From Paucimonas lemoignei (lineage in GTDB: Bacteria; Pseudomonadota; Gammaproteobacteria; Pseudomonadales; Pseudomonadaceae), in the NCBI GenBank assembly GCA_900475325.1, contig LS483371.1:2480001-2544000 (forward strand): 64,000 nt of DNA, written 5' to 3'. The notes under the pieces are model-generated. The model was not told the origin of the DNA and made no database searches. It worked only from the letters and a program-made list of their open reading frames with translations. Made by a program: the position numbers and the translations under genes. Position 1 is the first letter of the stretch; every line of letters starts with the position of its first letter. Positions 27,911 through 36,519 of this stretch are shown here, one piece after another.

Positions 27911-28017
27911 ATTCGATGTATCGATATATTCGATAATCATGCTGCTTTTTTTACGATTGTCAGATTGGCGGATTCGATTAAGATGGCGCCATTACCTCAC
28001 TCACGGAATAAAGCGTC

Positions 28018-28452
28018 ATGAACCCAAAAATCAAGGCTGTTTTCTCTACTCGCGCTGGCTTCGGTCTGACTGTTGTACGGATTCTGGTGGGGATTATCTT
28101 TGTCGCCCATGGCAGCCAGAAGCTGTTTGGCGCATTCGGTGGCTACGGCCTGGAGGGCACCGGCCAATACATGGAGAGCCTGGGCCTGACGCCTGGCTAC
28201 CTGATGGCTCTGTTGTCGGGCAGCGCTGAGTTCTTCGGCGGCCTGGGTCTGGTGGTTGGCCTGTTGGCACGTCCTGCGGCGGTAGTGCTGGCAGCGACCC
28301 TGGTGGTAGCGATCTTCTCGGTGCACATCAGCCACGGTCTGTTCATGGCCAACAATGGCTATGAATTTGCTCTGGCGCTGCTGGGCGGTGTGGTTGCGGT
28401 CTTGATTGAAGGCGCTGGCAAGTTCTCGCTGGATCGCCAGATCGGCAACTGA
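28018..28452 (+). CDS. DoxX family membrane protein
   Basis: A 144-residue inner-membrane protein with four transmembrane helices. Family motifs are GLTVVRILVGIIFVAHGSQK, LFGAFGGYGLEGTGQYME, AEFFGGLGLVVGLLARPAA and HGLFMANNGYEFALALLG. DoxX-type proteins are linked to redox or oxidative-stress responses, but the biochemical role is unsettled. It is monocistronic: a strong terminator follows 20 bases after the stop. Confidence 0.92.
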   Translation: MNPKIKAVFSTRAGFGLTVVRILVGIIFVAHGSQKLFGAFGGYGLEGTGQYMESLGLTPGYLMALLSGSAEFFGGLGLVVGLLARPAAVVLAATLVVAIFSVHISHGLFMANNGYEFALALLGGVVAVLIEGAGKFSLDRQIGN

Positions 28453-28470
28453 CGTCTGGTGCTTTAACAA

Positions 28471-28495
28471 GGGGCCCGCCACGTGCGGGCCTTTT
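28471..28495 (+). terminator. Rho-independent terminator after doxX
   Basis: The stem GGCCCGC with GCGGGCC around a CACGT loop is followed by TTTT. Confidence 0.9.
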
Positions 28496-28697
28496 GCGTT
28501 ACTGGCAATTGACAATCAGCGGGCCGCTTCTCTAGGATGCTGTCCATGCGCCGATTTAAACAACTACTTGCGGGGCGCCAGGTGAGCATGATGCTTGCCG
28601 ATAGAAGCCCCAGGGCTTCGAAATACCGCTAAAGCGTTGGATCGGTGTTGCCTCTCACCGCTGCCCAGCGGAGATTCTGAGGCTGAGACAAAACATC

Positions 28698-29000
28698 ATG
28701 AGCCAACCCGTCATTCGCATTTCCCCGATTGCCACCCAGTTTTCCCGGCGCAATCCCCAGATTCTGTTGTGTGGTCCCCACCAACCCACATTGTTGCGCT
28801 ACCTCGATGGCCGCCCCCGGCGTAACGGCGGGCCGCACGCCTTCCTGATCAAGTTCGTGGAACCGACTCAGTCTCTGGCGCAGTTCAAGGACAATCAGTT
28901 TGACCTGGCGGTGGTCCTGGCGCCCGCAGCTGATCAGGTAGAAGACGTGGTGCGCCACCTGACCCGCATCGCCCGTCAGGGGCTGATCACTCGCGGCTGA
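28698..29000 (+). CDS. Conserved hypothetical protein
   Basis: A 100-residue soluble protein starting MSQPVIRISPIATQFSRRNP. It contains LLCGPHQPTLLRYLDG and FKDNQFDLAVVLAPAADQVE, which read like the beta-alpha-beta start of a Rossmann-like fold, but no motif is complete. No signal peptide or membrane helix is present. It converges on the PLC-like gene, with stops 14 bases apart. The codon bias matches neighbouring genes, so I take it as real. The function is not recognised. Confidence 0.7.
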   Translation: MSQPVIRISPIATQFSRRNPQILLCGPHQPTLLRYLDGRPRRNGGPHAFLIKFVEPTQSLAQFKDNQFDLAVVLAPAADQVEDVVRHLTRIARQGLITRG

Positions 29001-29014
29001 TCTCAAAGGGCCGG

Positions 29015-29884
29015 TCAGCGCAGGTCGGCCTTGATGATGTTGGCGTGAATGCAGTTCTGGACAATGTCACTGCGCAGCGACCAATCCGTCGTGATGATGT
29101 GGAATTTCTGAATGTAGCTGTCGGCTGATTCGGACTTGAACCACAGGTTTATTTTGTCGCTGAAGTCATCTGGCAGGTGGAACGGCAACACGTACTTGGC
29201 GCACTGGACCGATTGCAGCTGGTAATCGGGCTTGGGGTTGTCGGCCACCTCATCCATGAACGCTTTGAGACTGGCTGCACTGATCAGGTTTGATCCGACC
29301 CAGCACTGATCAACCCCATCCCAGAATTTCCAATGGGTTTGCTGATCGTCGTAAGCGACCACCACGTTTTTACCAGGGTGGTGGGTCCATAGTTCTTCGA
29401 GGGTCAGGCAGCGCAGATCATCAGCGATCAGACGCTCCTTCAGGCTGTTGATGATCAGCCGGATCAACTGCTGGTGAGCCTCGCCGGTGAAATGCCTGAA
29501 CTGGTGAAAATCCAGAATCACGATTTCCCGGGCTGTGTCGCCTGATCGTTCGAGTTCCCGGAAGAAGCCCACTACAGCGCCGAGAATGTCGACTGCAATA
29601 GTGCGTCCTGAACTGGTGGCATGGTAAATCTGGAAGCGGCGGGGGTCGCCCACCGGGTGTTTTTCGTAGAACGACACTCTCAAATCCAGCACCCGTATAC
29701 CGTTCTGGATCTGCTCCAGCGGGGATACGTCTTGTGTGATTTCCTGCGGAAGGCTGATGTTGGGTGACTTTTTGTCCATGCCTGCGTTGTGGGTGCCGGC
29801 GAGGATCAGTTCGTCGATACGTAATGTGCCGATCCGGGGCGTCAACGCCATCCAGCGGGCCCGATCGCCAGTAATAGTGTTCAT
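29015..29884 (-). CDS. Phosphatidylinositol-specific phospholipase C-like protein
   Basis: About 289 residues. The X-domain features of PI-PLC-like phosphodiesterases are visible: first catalytic His in LILAGTHNAGMD, IRVLDLRVSFYEK, second His region in FQIYHATSSGRTI, and VILDFHQFRHF. The family cleaves phosphodiester bonds in glycerophospholipids. Unlike secreted bacterial PI-PLCs it has no signal peptide at the chosen ATG, which follows AAGGATGAC. The 77 residues upstream in the frame are proline/serine-rich and probably not translated. The substrate is uncertain. Confidence 0.82.
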   Translation of the reverse strand: MNTITGDRARWMALTPRIGTLRIDELILAGTHNAGMDKKSPNISLPQEITQDVSPLEQIQNGIRVLDLRVSFYEKHPVGDPRRFQIYHATSSGRTIAVDILGAVVGFFRELERSGDTAREIVILDFHQFRHFTGEAHQQLIRLIINSLKERLIADDLRCLTLEELWTHHPGKNVVVAYDDQQTHWKFWDGVDQCWVGSNLISAASLKAFMDEVADNPKPDYQLQSVQCAKYVLPFHLPDDFSDKINLWFKSESADSYIQKFHIITTDWSLRSDIVQNCIHANIIKADLR

Positions 29885-30029
29885 GATGTCATCCTTGACA
29901 CGATGGGTTGGAGTTGTGCCTGCCCGACGCTGGCGGACATGGCTCAAGAGCGGTCTGGCGCGTGCGATCAGGCTGTCAAAGGCAGGGCAGCTTAGAGGTA
30001 TTGCTGGAGATGACGGTGGTGGATAGTTA

Positions 30030-30527
30030 TTAAAGGTAGTCGATGGCGACGATGTAACAGAGTTGCTCGCCAGTCGGCGTTTGCACGCGGATTTCTGCAT
30101 CCAGTGGCTTGCCAATCAAGGCGCGGGCCAGCGGCGAATCGATACTGATCAGGTTCAGCTTCAGGTCCAGCTCATCGGGGCCGACGATTCGATAGCGAGC
30201 CTCCTTGCCGTCTTCATCCTCGACCGTCACCCAGGCGCCGAAATAGACCTTGTTCAGATCGCTTGGGTGTTCGCCCACCACCTTGAGGCTTTCCAGCCGC
30301 TTGGTGAGGAAGCGCACACGGCTGTCGATTTCCCGCAGCATTTTTTTGCCGTAGGTGTATTCGGCGTTTTCCGAACGATCACCCTGGGCCGCCGCCTCAC
30401 TGACCGATTGCGTGACCTTGGGGCGCTTGACGTGCCATAGCTCATGCAGCTCCGCCCGCATCCGCGCCTCACCTTCGGGGGTGATCAGCGCGGTGCCAGC
30501 GGTACGGGGAGGGCGGTAGCGGCTCAT
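30030..30527 (-). CDS. greB: Transcription elongation factor GreB
   Basis: A 165-residue protein. It has the N-terminal coiled coil of Gre factors, with acidic tip in AAAQGDRSENAEYTYGKKML, and the C-terminal FKBP-like domain (GPDELDLKLNLISIDSPLA, GKPLDAEIRVQTPTGEQLCY). The YTYGKK signature indicates GreB rather than GreA. It reactivates backtracked RNA polymerase by stimulating transcript cleavage. It lies 36 bases downstream of the ABC permease gene and may be read through from it. Confidence 0.95.
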   Translation of the reverse strand: MSRYRPPRTAGTALITPEGEARMRAELHELWHVKRPKVTQSVSEAAAQGDRSENAEYTYGKKMLREIDSRVRFLTKRLESLKVVGEHPSDLNKVYFGAWVTVEDEDGKEARYRIVGPDELDLKLNLISIDSPLARALIGKPLDAEIRVQTPTGEQLCYIVAIDYL

Positions 30528-30563
30528 GGAATATCGTTGTGGATGACAGAGCCGCGCAGTCTA

Positions 30564-33074
30564 TCAGCCATCGCGCAGTACCGTCAGGGGGCTGACATTC
30601 AAGGCTCGACGGGTGCCGAATACCCCTGCGCCGCCGACCAGTAAGGCGCCGATCACCGGCAGCAACAACAGCCACGGATGTGGCGCCCATTGCAGGTCGA
30701 AGGCATAGCGATACAAGGCGAAGGTCACCAGTTCGCAACCCAGTGCCGCGAGCAATCCGCTGACCGCTCCCAGCAGTCCGAACTCGATGCGTCGCGCCTT
30801 GATCAGCAAGGCTCGTTCAGCACCCAGGGCGCGGACCAGCGCGCCTTGGCGGATGCGCTCATCCAATGTCGACTGCAAGCCGGAGAACAGCACCGCGACG
30901 CCTGCCGCCAGCACGAACAGCAGCACGAACTGCACGGCCAGCGTGACCTGGTCGAGGATGCTGCGCACCTGCGCCAATAAGGCTTCGACGCCCAGGATGC
31001 TGATCGCCGGGAAGGTCCGCGAGAGCTCCACGATCTGCTTATCATTACCGGCAGGCAAATAGAAGCTGGTCATGTACGTAGTCGGCAGGTCCTGCAGGGT
31101 GCCGGGCTGGAAGATGATGAAGAAGTTGGGCTGGAACGTGTCCCAGTTGACGTCGCGCAGGCTGGTCACCACCGCGTCGCGACTCAGGCCGCCGACCGTG
31201 AAGCTCAGCTTGTCACCCAGCTTGATTTGCAGGCTTTCGGCCAGCTTTGTTTCCACCGACACACCCGGCACTGCGCTGGTTTCGCCGTTGGCTGCCCACC
31301 AGTTGCCTGCGGTCAGGGTGTTGCCTTCGGGCAAGTCAGCGGCCCAGGTCAGGTTCAGGTCACGGCGGGTCGCGTTTTCGCCACGGGAGTCCTTGGTGAC
31401 GAAATTATTCACCGGCTCACCGTTGATGTTCATCAGCCGCCCCGGCACAACCGGATACAGCGGCGCGGCGTGGGGCGAAAGTTTGCTGATCTGTTGCGCG
31501 AAAGCGTCCTTTTGATCGGGCAGCACGTTGAGCACGAAGTAGTTCGGCGCATCCTTGGGTAGCTGGTTTTGCCAGGTGTCCAGCAGTTCGCCGCGCAACA
31601 GCGCAATCAAACCCATGGACAGCAGAATCAAACCAAACGCCAGGGATTGCCCGGCAGCAGCCAGCGGATAGCGCAGCAACTGACCCAGCCCCAGACGCCA
31701 GGGCAGAGAGGCGCTGGCCAGCAGGCGGCGCAGGCTTTTAAGTGTCAGCAGCAACAAACCGCCCAACACCACGGCGGCAATCACGCCACCGCCCAGCAGG
31801 GCGAAGGTCAGGACCAGATCCAGGCTCAGGCGCCACATGATCAAACCGAGGGCGAGCAGGGCAGCGCCGTAGACCAGCCAGGAGCTGGCCGGGATCGGCA
31901 GCATATCCCGGCGCAGTACCCGAAGCGGCGGCACCCGGCCCAACGCGGCCAGTGGCGGCAGAGCAAACCCGGCCAATGCCACCAGCCCCGTGCCGATACC
32001 CGCCAAGGCAGGCAGCACGCCGCCTGGCGGCACTGTTGCAGGCAAAAGATCATGCAGCAGACCGAATAGCGCCAGTTGCGCCAGCCAGCCCAGCAGCGCA
32101 CCGCTCAAGCTGGCCAGCAGGCCGAGCATCGCCAGTTGCAGGCTGAACAACACCAGCGCTTCGTTGCGCGATAACCCGAGGCAGCGCATCAGCGCGCTGG
32201 CATCAAAGCGGCGCACGGCAAAACGCGCCGCAGACAGTGCCACCGCGACACCGGCAAGTAACACCGCCACCAGGCTGGCCATGTTCAGATAACGCTCGGC
32301 TTTGCCCAGTGCGCCGCCAATCTGCTGGCTGCCATCACGGGCGTCTTTTATTTCCTGATGAGGTTCAAGGCCGGGTTCGATGGCTTTGCGGTAGGCGGCC
32401 AGCGCTTCAGGCGGGCCGCTCCACATGTCTCGATAGCTGACGCGGCTGCCCGGTTGCACAACACCAGTGGCTTGCAGGTCGGCCATGTTGATCATGACGC
32501 GAGGCGTCAGGCTGTAGAAGTTGCCTGCGCGATCCGGCTCGTAGGTCAGCACGCGGGTCAATTTGAGGGTTTTGGAGCCGACGTCGATGTCGTCACCGAT
32601 TTTCAGATCCACGGCCGGGAACAGGCGCGACTCGGCCCAGGCTTCGCCGGGTTTCGGGCCACGGCTGACCTCTTCGGGCTGATAAAGGTCGGCTGCGCTT
32701 TTCAACTCGCCGCGCAGTGGGTAAACCGCGTCCACCGCCTTGATGCTGGACAGCTGAATACCGGCGTCGGTGGCGATCACGGTGGAGAACACCACGATTT
32801 GCGCGTGATCCAGCTTGAGTGCTTCACCCGCCTGGACTTGCTCAGGCTTGGCCGGGCTTGAGCCCTCCACGACCAGATCGGCGCCGAGAAACTCGGTTGC
32901 ACGCAGCAGCATCGCGCCATTGAGGCGGGCGCCGAAATAACCGATGGCAGTGCTGGCGGCAACGGCCACCAGCAGGGCAAAGAACAGGACTCGCAATTCC
33001 CCGGCGCGTGCGTCGCGCAGCAGTTGGCGAGTGGCGAGGTTCAGCAGACGGAGAAACGGCAGACGTACCATCAA
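30564..33074 (-). CDS. ABC transporter permease, FtsX/YbbP type
   Basis: An 836-residue inner-membrane protein with a duplicated FtsX-like arrangement. One N-terminal TM precedes a large periplasmic domain (about 45-250). Central TMs at about 255-500 are followed by a second periplasmic part, and three C-terminal TMs end in GTRRALNVSPLTVLRDG, the classic FtsX end. It forms an exporter or mechanotransmission complex with the ATPase encoded directly upstream; the genes overlap by ATGA (33071-33074). In E. coli the homologous YbbAP pair neighbours tesA, as here. The substrate is unknown. Confidence 0.93.
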   Translation of the reverse strand: MMVRLPFLRLLNLATRQLLRDARAGELRVLFFALLVAVAASTAIGYFGARLNGAMLLRATEFLGADLVVEGSSPAKPEQVQAGEALKLDHAQIVVFSTVIATDAGIQLSSIKAVDAVYPLRGELKSAADLYQPEEVSRGPKPGEAWAESRLFPAVDLKIGDDIDVGSKTLKLTRVLTYEPDRAGNFYSLTPRVMINMADLQATGVVQPGSRVSYRDMWSGPPEALAAYRKAIEPGLEPHQEIKDARDGSQQIGGALGKAERYLNMASLVAVLLAGVAVALSAARFAVRRFDASALMRCLGLSRNEALVLFSLQLAMLGLLASLSGALLGWLAQLALFGLLHDLLPATVPPGGVLPALAGIGTGLVALAGFALPPLAALGRVPPLRVLRRDMLPIPASSWLVYGAALLALGLIMWRLSLDLVLTFALLGGGVIAAVVLGGLLLLTLKSLRRLLASASLPWRLGLGQLLRYPLAAAGQSLAFGLILLSMGLIALLRGELLDTWQNQLPKDAPNYFVLNVLPDQKDAFAQQISKLSPHAAPLYPVVPGRLMNINGEPVNNFVTKDSRGENATRRDLNLTWAADLPEGNTLTAGNWWAANGETSAVPGVSVETKLAESLQIKLGDKLSFTVGGLSRDAVVTSLRDVNWDTFQPNFFIIFQPGTLQDLPTTYMTSFYLPAGNDKQIVELSRTFPAISILGVEALLAQVRSILDQVTLAVQFVLLFVLAAGVAVLFSGLQSTLDERIRQGALVRALGAERALLIKARRIEFGLLGAVSGLLAALGCELVTFALYRYAFDLQWAPHPWLLLLPVIGALLVGGAGVFGTRRALNVSPLTVLRDG

Positions 33075-33754
33075 GGCTCCAGTGGGGCGACCAGACGGCC
33101 ACCTTCGAGACGGATCAGGCGGCGGCAGCGGTGAGCCAGACGTTCGTCATGGGTGACCAGCACCAGCGTCGTGCCACGCTCCTTGTTCAATTCGAACAGC
33201 AGGTCGCTGATGCGCTCGCCGGTCTGGCTGTCCAGGTTACCGGTGGGTTCATCGGCGAACAGTACGGCCGGGTCGGCAGCAAAGGCCCGAGCGATGGCGA
33301 CCCGTTGCTGCTCGCCGCCGGACAGCTGGCGCGGTGTGTGGGTCAGGCGTTTGCCCAGGCCGACGCGCTCAAGTAACAGGCGGGCTTGTTCCCTGGCGTC
33401 CTTGCGGCCTTCCAGCTCCATGGGCAGCATGACGTTTTCCAGGGCGTTGAGGCTGTCGAGCAACTGAAAAGACTGAAACACGAAACCCACGTGCTCGGCG
33501 CGAACCCGGGCGCGCTGGTCTTCATCCAGTTCGCTAAGGTTGCGACCGGCCAGAATCACTGCGCCAGCGCTGGGCAGGTCCAGGCCAGCGAGCAAACCCA
33601 AGAGGGTGGACTTGCCGGAACCGGACGCGCCGACGATAGCCAGACTGTCGCCCTTGTTTAGTTCCAGAGAGAGTTCGTGCAGGATGGTCAGGTCACCTTC
33701 GGTGCTGGGGACCACTTTACTGAGGCTCAGAGCACTGAGAATACTTTCACTCAT
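33071..33754 (-). CDS. ABC transporter ATP-binding protein, YbbA type
   Basis: A 227-residue nucleotide-binding subunit. Walker A is [15 protein letters not shown]-loop FVFQSFQLL; signature [14 protein letters not shown]; Walker [14 protein letters not shown]-loop LVTHDERLA. It is of the LolD/MacB class and pairs with the FtsX-type permease immediately downstream. The start MSESILSA at 33754 is 10 bases from the divergent tesA start; the 99 extra ORF residues upstream are antisense to tesA. Confidence 0.94.
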   Translation of the reverse strand: MSESILSALSLSKVVPSTEGDLTILHELSLELNKGDSLAIVGASGSGKSTLLGLLAGLDLPSAGAVILAGRNLSELDEDQRARVRAEHVGFVFQSFQLLDSLNALENVMLPMELEGRKDAREQARLLLERVGLGKRLTHTPRQLSGGEQQRVAIARAFAADPAVLFADEPTGNLDSQTGERISDLLFELNKERGTTLVLVTHDERLAHRCRRLIRLEGGRLVAPLEP

Positions 33755-33764
33755 GGAGAATCCG

Positions 33765-34370
33765 ATGCGTGCGTGGTTTTTAAGTGCTGGCCTGGGGTTG
33801 CTGTTGCTGTCACAAGGAGCGGCGGCGGGCACGGTGCTGGTCGTTGGGGATAGTATCAGCGCGGCTTTCGGCCTGGATACCCGCCTGGGGTGGGTAACGT
33901 TGCTTGAGCAACGCATGAAAGACGAAGGTTTCACCGACAAAGTGGTCAATGCCTCGATCAGCGGCGACACCAGCGCCGGGGGCCAGGCGCGGCTACCTGC
34001 GCTGCTTGCAGAGCATAAGCCGGAGCTGGTGATCCTCGAACTGGGTGGCAATGATGGCCTGCGTGGCCAGCAGCCTGCTCAATTGCAACAAAACCTTGCA
34101 TCGATGATTGATCGCTCCAGGGATGCTGGCGCCAAGGTGCTTTTATTGGGCATGCAGATCCCGCCCAACTACGGGCCGCGTTACACCAATGCGTTCAAGG
34201 CGGTGTACAGCGATCTTGCTGCGGAGAAAAAGGTCCCGTTGGTGCCGTTTTTCCTGGAGGGCGTAGGTGGGGTCCCGGAGTTGATGCAGGCCGACGGGCT
34301 GCACCCGGCAGCCGGGGCGCAGGGCAAGTTGCTGGAAAATGTCTGGCCAGCGCTAAAACCGCTGCTTTGA
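33765..34370 (+). CDS. tesA: Arylesterase/lysophospholipase TesA (SGNH hydrolase)
   Basis: A 201-residue periplasmic enzyme. Its signal peptide (1-21) ends near QGAAAG. SGNH blocks are GDSISAAFGLD (nucleophile Ser), a Gly region NASISGDTSAGG, LGGNDGLRG (Asn) and DGLHPAAGAQ (Asp/His). It hydrolyses acyl esters, thioesters and lysophospholipids by family. It is divergent from the ABC exporter genes, with only 10 bases between start codons. GGAG, 7 bases before the ATG, overlaps the other gene's first bases. Confidence 0.94.
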   Translation: MRAWFLSAGLGLLLLSQGAAAGTVLVVGDSISAAFGLDTRLGWVTLLEQRMKDEGFTDKVVNASISGDTSAGGQARLPALLAEHKPELVILELGGNDGLRGQQPAQLQQNLASMIDRSRDAGAKVLLLGMQIPPNYGPRYTNAFKAVYSDLAAEKKVPLVPFFLEGVGGVPELMQADGLHPAAGAQGKLLENVWPALKPLL

Positions 34371-34427
34371 GGCTTTTCTAGCGGGGGGCTTTCGGCTAAG
34401 GTGGCGCCCCCCGATCCGGAGCCCCCC

Positions 34428-34721
34428 ATGCCACGTCCCGCCTGGTCCTTGCACGCGTACCAAATGATCGAGCCTGACGAACAGCTCGACCTGTTCGCGT
34501 GCCAGGAAGTAAAGGTGCATCTGGTGGCCCGCCAGCTGGAGCTGGGTGGCACCATCGATCGCACCTTGTGCGGGACGTTGCTGCCCGCCCAGCCGCGCTG
34601 GTCGATGGTGGCTCGTGAAGTGTTTCGTGATGAGCGGCTATGCTCGCTGTGCCGGGCCATTGTCGAGGCGCAGAAGCGTGGCACGCGGCCGATCTGGCCT
34701 GAGCTGCGGTTCATGGAGTAG
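34428..34721 (+). CDS. Conserved hypothetical small protein
   Basis: A 97-residue soluble protein starting MPRPAWSLHAYQMIEPDEQL. It has four cysteines, two of them in ERLCSLCRAIVEAQ, a CxxC that could bind metal. No membrane segment is present. GGAG is 8-11 bases before the ATG at 34428. A GC-rich inverted repeat, GGGGGGC (34383-34389) with GCCCCCC (34406-34412), lies just upstream without a T run. A gene of this size occurs beside tesA in P. aeruginosa. The function is unknown. Confidence 0.78.
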   Translation: MPRPAWSLHAYQMIEPDEQLDLFACQEVKVHLVARQLELGGTIDRTLCGTLLPAQPRWSMVAREVFRDERLCSLCRAIVEAQKRGTRPIWPELRFME

Positions 34722-34825
34722 TCGTACCATCCAGTAGCACTCGCACGACTCCCGGTTCTGTGGGGCTGCGTGTACACTGCTGCCTTATTCCCGTCTTCTA
34801 GCTGTATTGCCCAAGGATTTTCCGG

Positions 34826-35794
34826 ATGTTGTCGCGCATACCAGCCGTTACCCGCTGTTTGTCGCTTGCTGCACTGTGTGCGGCGGGCTCCGTTTCCGCT
34901 CTGGAATTCCCTCTGCCGCCGCCGGGTGAAGACATCATTGGCCAGGTGCAGACGGTCACGGCGCGATACGAAGACACCTTTGCCGACCTGGGTACCCAGT
35001 ACGACCTGGGTTATCTGGAAATGATCGCTGCCAATCCGGGCGTCGACCCCTGGCTACCGGGTGCAGGCACGCAGATCGTTCTGCCGACCCGCTTCGTGCT
35101 GCCACCCGGCCCGCGCGAAGGGATTGTGATCAACCTGGCTGAATACCGCATGTACTACTTCCCAAAAGGGCAGAACGTCGTGCACACCTATCCATTGGGT
35201 GTTGGCCGTGAAGGTTGGGGTTCGCCGATTGGTGTCACCAAGGTGATCGCCAAGACGCCAAACCCGACCTGGACACCTCCGGCCTCGATCCGCGCCGAAC
35301 ATGCCGCTGACGGCGATCCACTGCCCAACGTCGTGCCTGCCGGGCCGGACAACCCTCTGGGGCCGTTCAAGTTCGGCCTGGGGATGTCTGGCTACCTGAT
35401 CCACGGTTCCAACAAGAAGTTCGGTATCGGCATGCGCACCAGCCATGGTTGCTTCCGCATGTATAACAACAACGTGCTGGAATTGGCAGAGATGGCGCCG
35501 GTGGGCACTACCGTGCGGATCATCAGCGAGCCGTACAAGTTTGGCTTGAGTGGTGGCAAGGTCTACCTCGAAGCGCACACGCCTGTTGATGACAACGGTA
35601 ATCCGTCGGTGGTCGACAAGCATACGGCGGTGATCAATGCGTTGCTCAAGCGCGAAGATTTGTCGAATAACCTGCGCATGAACTGGGATCTGGTGCGGGA
35701 TGTGGTGGCGGCTGAGGATGGCATGCCGGTGGAGATTGCGGTGCCGGGTGCTCCGGTGACGGCGGGTGTGCAGGATCAGGTTCCGTTTCAGTGA
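34826..35794 (+). CDS. L,D-transpeptidase (YkuD domain)
   Basis: A 322-residue exported protein. The signal peptide (1-25, ending near SVSA) is followed by a LysM-like part (YLEMIAANPGVDPWLPGAG, then TQIVLPTRFVLP). The catalytic YkuD domain has GYLIHGSNKKFGIGMRTSHG with CFRMYN after it, holding the family His, Ser, His, Gly, Cys pattern. It would link peptidoglycan stems 3-3 or attach a lipoprotein. oprI lies about 1.1 kb downstream on the other strand, so a role in OprI anchoring is a possible inference. Confidence 0.93.
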   Translation: MLSRIPAVTRCLSLAALCAAGSVSALEFPLPPPGEDIIGQVQTVTARYEDTFADLGTQYDLGYLEMIAANPGVDPWLPGAGTQIVLPTRFVLPPGPREGIVINLAEYRMYYFPKGQNVVHTYPLGVGREGWGSPIGVTKVIAKTPNPTWTPPASIRAEHAADGDPLPNVVPAGPDNPLGPFKFGLGMSGYLIHGSNKKFGIGMRTSHGCFRMYNNNVLELAEMAPVGTTVRIISEPYKFGLSGGKVYLEAHTPVDDNGNPSVVDKHTAVINALLKREDLSNNLRMNWDLVRDVVAAEDGMPVEIAVPGAPVTAGVQDQVPFQ

Positions 35795-35837
35795 GGGAAA
35801 GTTGTAATTCTTCGGAAGCAACGGTGTAGTGATTTTT

Positions 35838-36135
35838 GGGTATATATCCATTGCTGGGGTAACGGCCACTTAGGGTTGCGCCCTTACGGCGCCTCACTTT
35901 TGAAAGCCGGAATGCCGGCCCAGTCAAAAGTAAGCAAAACGCTCTTGCCCCACCACTCGGCACCTCGCCTAGGCTCGGTGTACCCGACCGCAGACCTTGA
36001 ACCGTGGGCCGCCGCGAAGGGCCATCCCTGGCCCAGCGCGGCTAACCCGGCGTCCTGCCGGGTTGCCCACGGTTCAAGCTCAGCGTTCGGCCAGCGTGGT
36101 TTAACGGGGCGCCCAAGATCAAAATCAAAAGCGCG
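35838..36135 (+). repeat. Structured intergenic repeat, copy D (left arm of inverted pair 2)
   Basis: It starts GTATATATCCATTGCTG. Hairpin 1 is GCGCC-CTTAC-GGCGC (35878-35892). The ACTTTTGA/TCAAAAGT stem carries an extra inner GCCGG-AATG-CCGGC hairpin. The outer stem is CTTGAACCGTGGGC (35996-36009) with GCCCACGGTTCAAG (36065-36078), a perfect 14 bp unlike copies B and C. Inner hairpins are GGGCCA-TCCC-TGGCCC and AACCCGGC-GTCCT-GCCGGGTT. Confidence 0.88.
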
Positions 36136-36519
36136 CGAGGCTGCCTGACAGCCGACCTGCTTTCCTTCGCGTATGCCCCGCCTTATTAGTTGTTTGTGCC
36201 ATTGTCTTCGCGAATGAATTCGCTCCCATGGGTGCGGTGTAATACTTTGGCCGACGCTAACCTGTGGGACCGGCTTTAGCCGGGAAGGCGGCATTGGGGT
36301 CGATACAGATGCAGTGGGTGTGCTGGCCTCTTCCCGGCTAAAGCCGGTCCCACATGGGAATGCGGCTATCTTCGGGATATTGCCTTTTCTGTAGGTGCTC
36401 GTGCGCTCCTACAGGGTCTTGTGTTTGCCGTGGGTTGATCGCCGAACCGATACACCGAAGACAGTGGGGTAAGTTCACACTGCAGACCGGCTATCAGGCC
36501 GCCTCGCGCGCTTTTGATT
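36136..36519. other. Centre of inverted pair 2, filled with REP sequences
   Basis: This gene-free stretch holds a single REP at 36201-36230, a full REPIN at 36263-36355 and a short TGTAGG..CCTACAG hairpin at 36389-36414. The remaining sequence shows no ORF I would support. Confidence 0.7.
36263..36355. repeat. REPIN, ACCGGCTTTAGCCGGGAAG family
   Basis: TGTGGGACCGGCTTTAGCCG and CGGCTAAAGCCGGTCCCACA flank a roughly 53-base centre, inside the second inverted repeat pair. Confidence 0.92.

Noticed and set aside
34383..34412. Terminator after tesA
   Set aside because: GGGGGGC/GCCCCCC pair across a 16-base loop but no T run follows, so it is mentioned only in the neighbouring gene.
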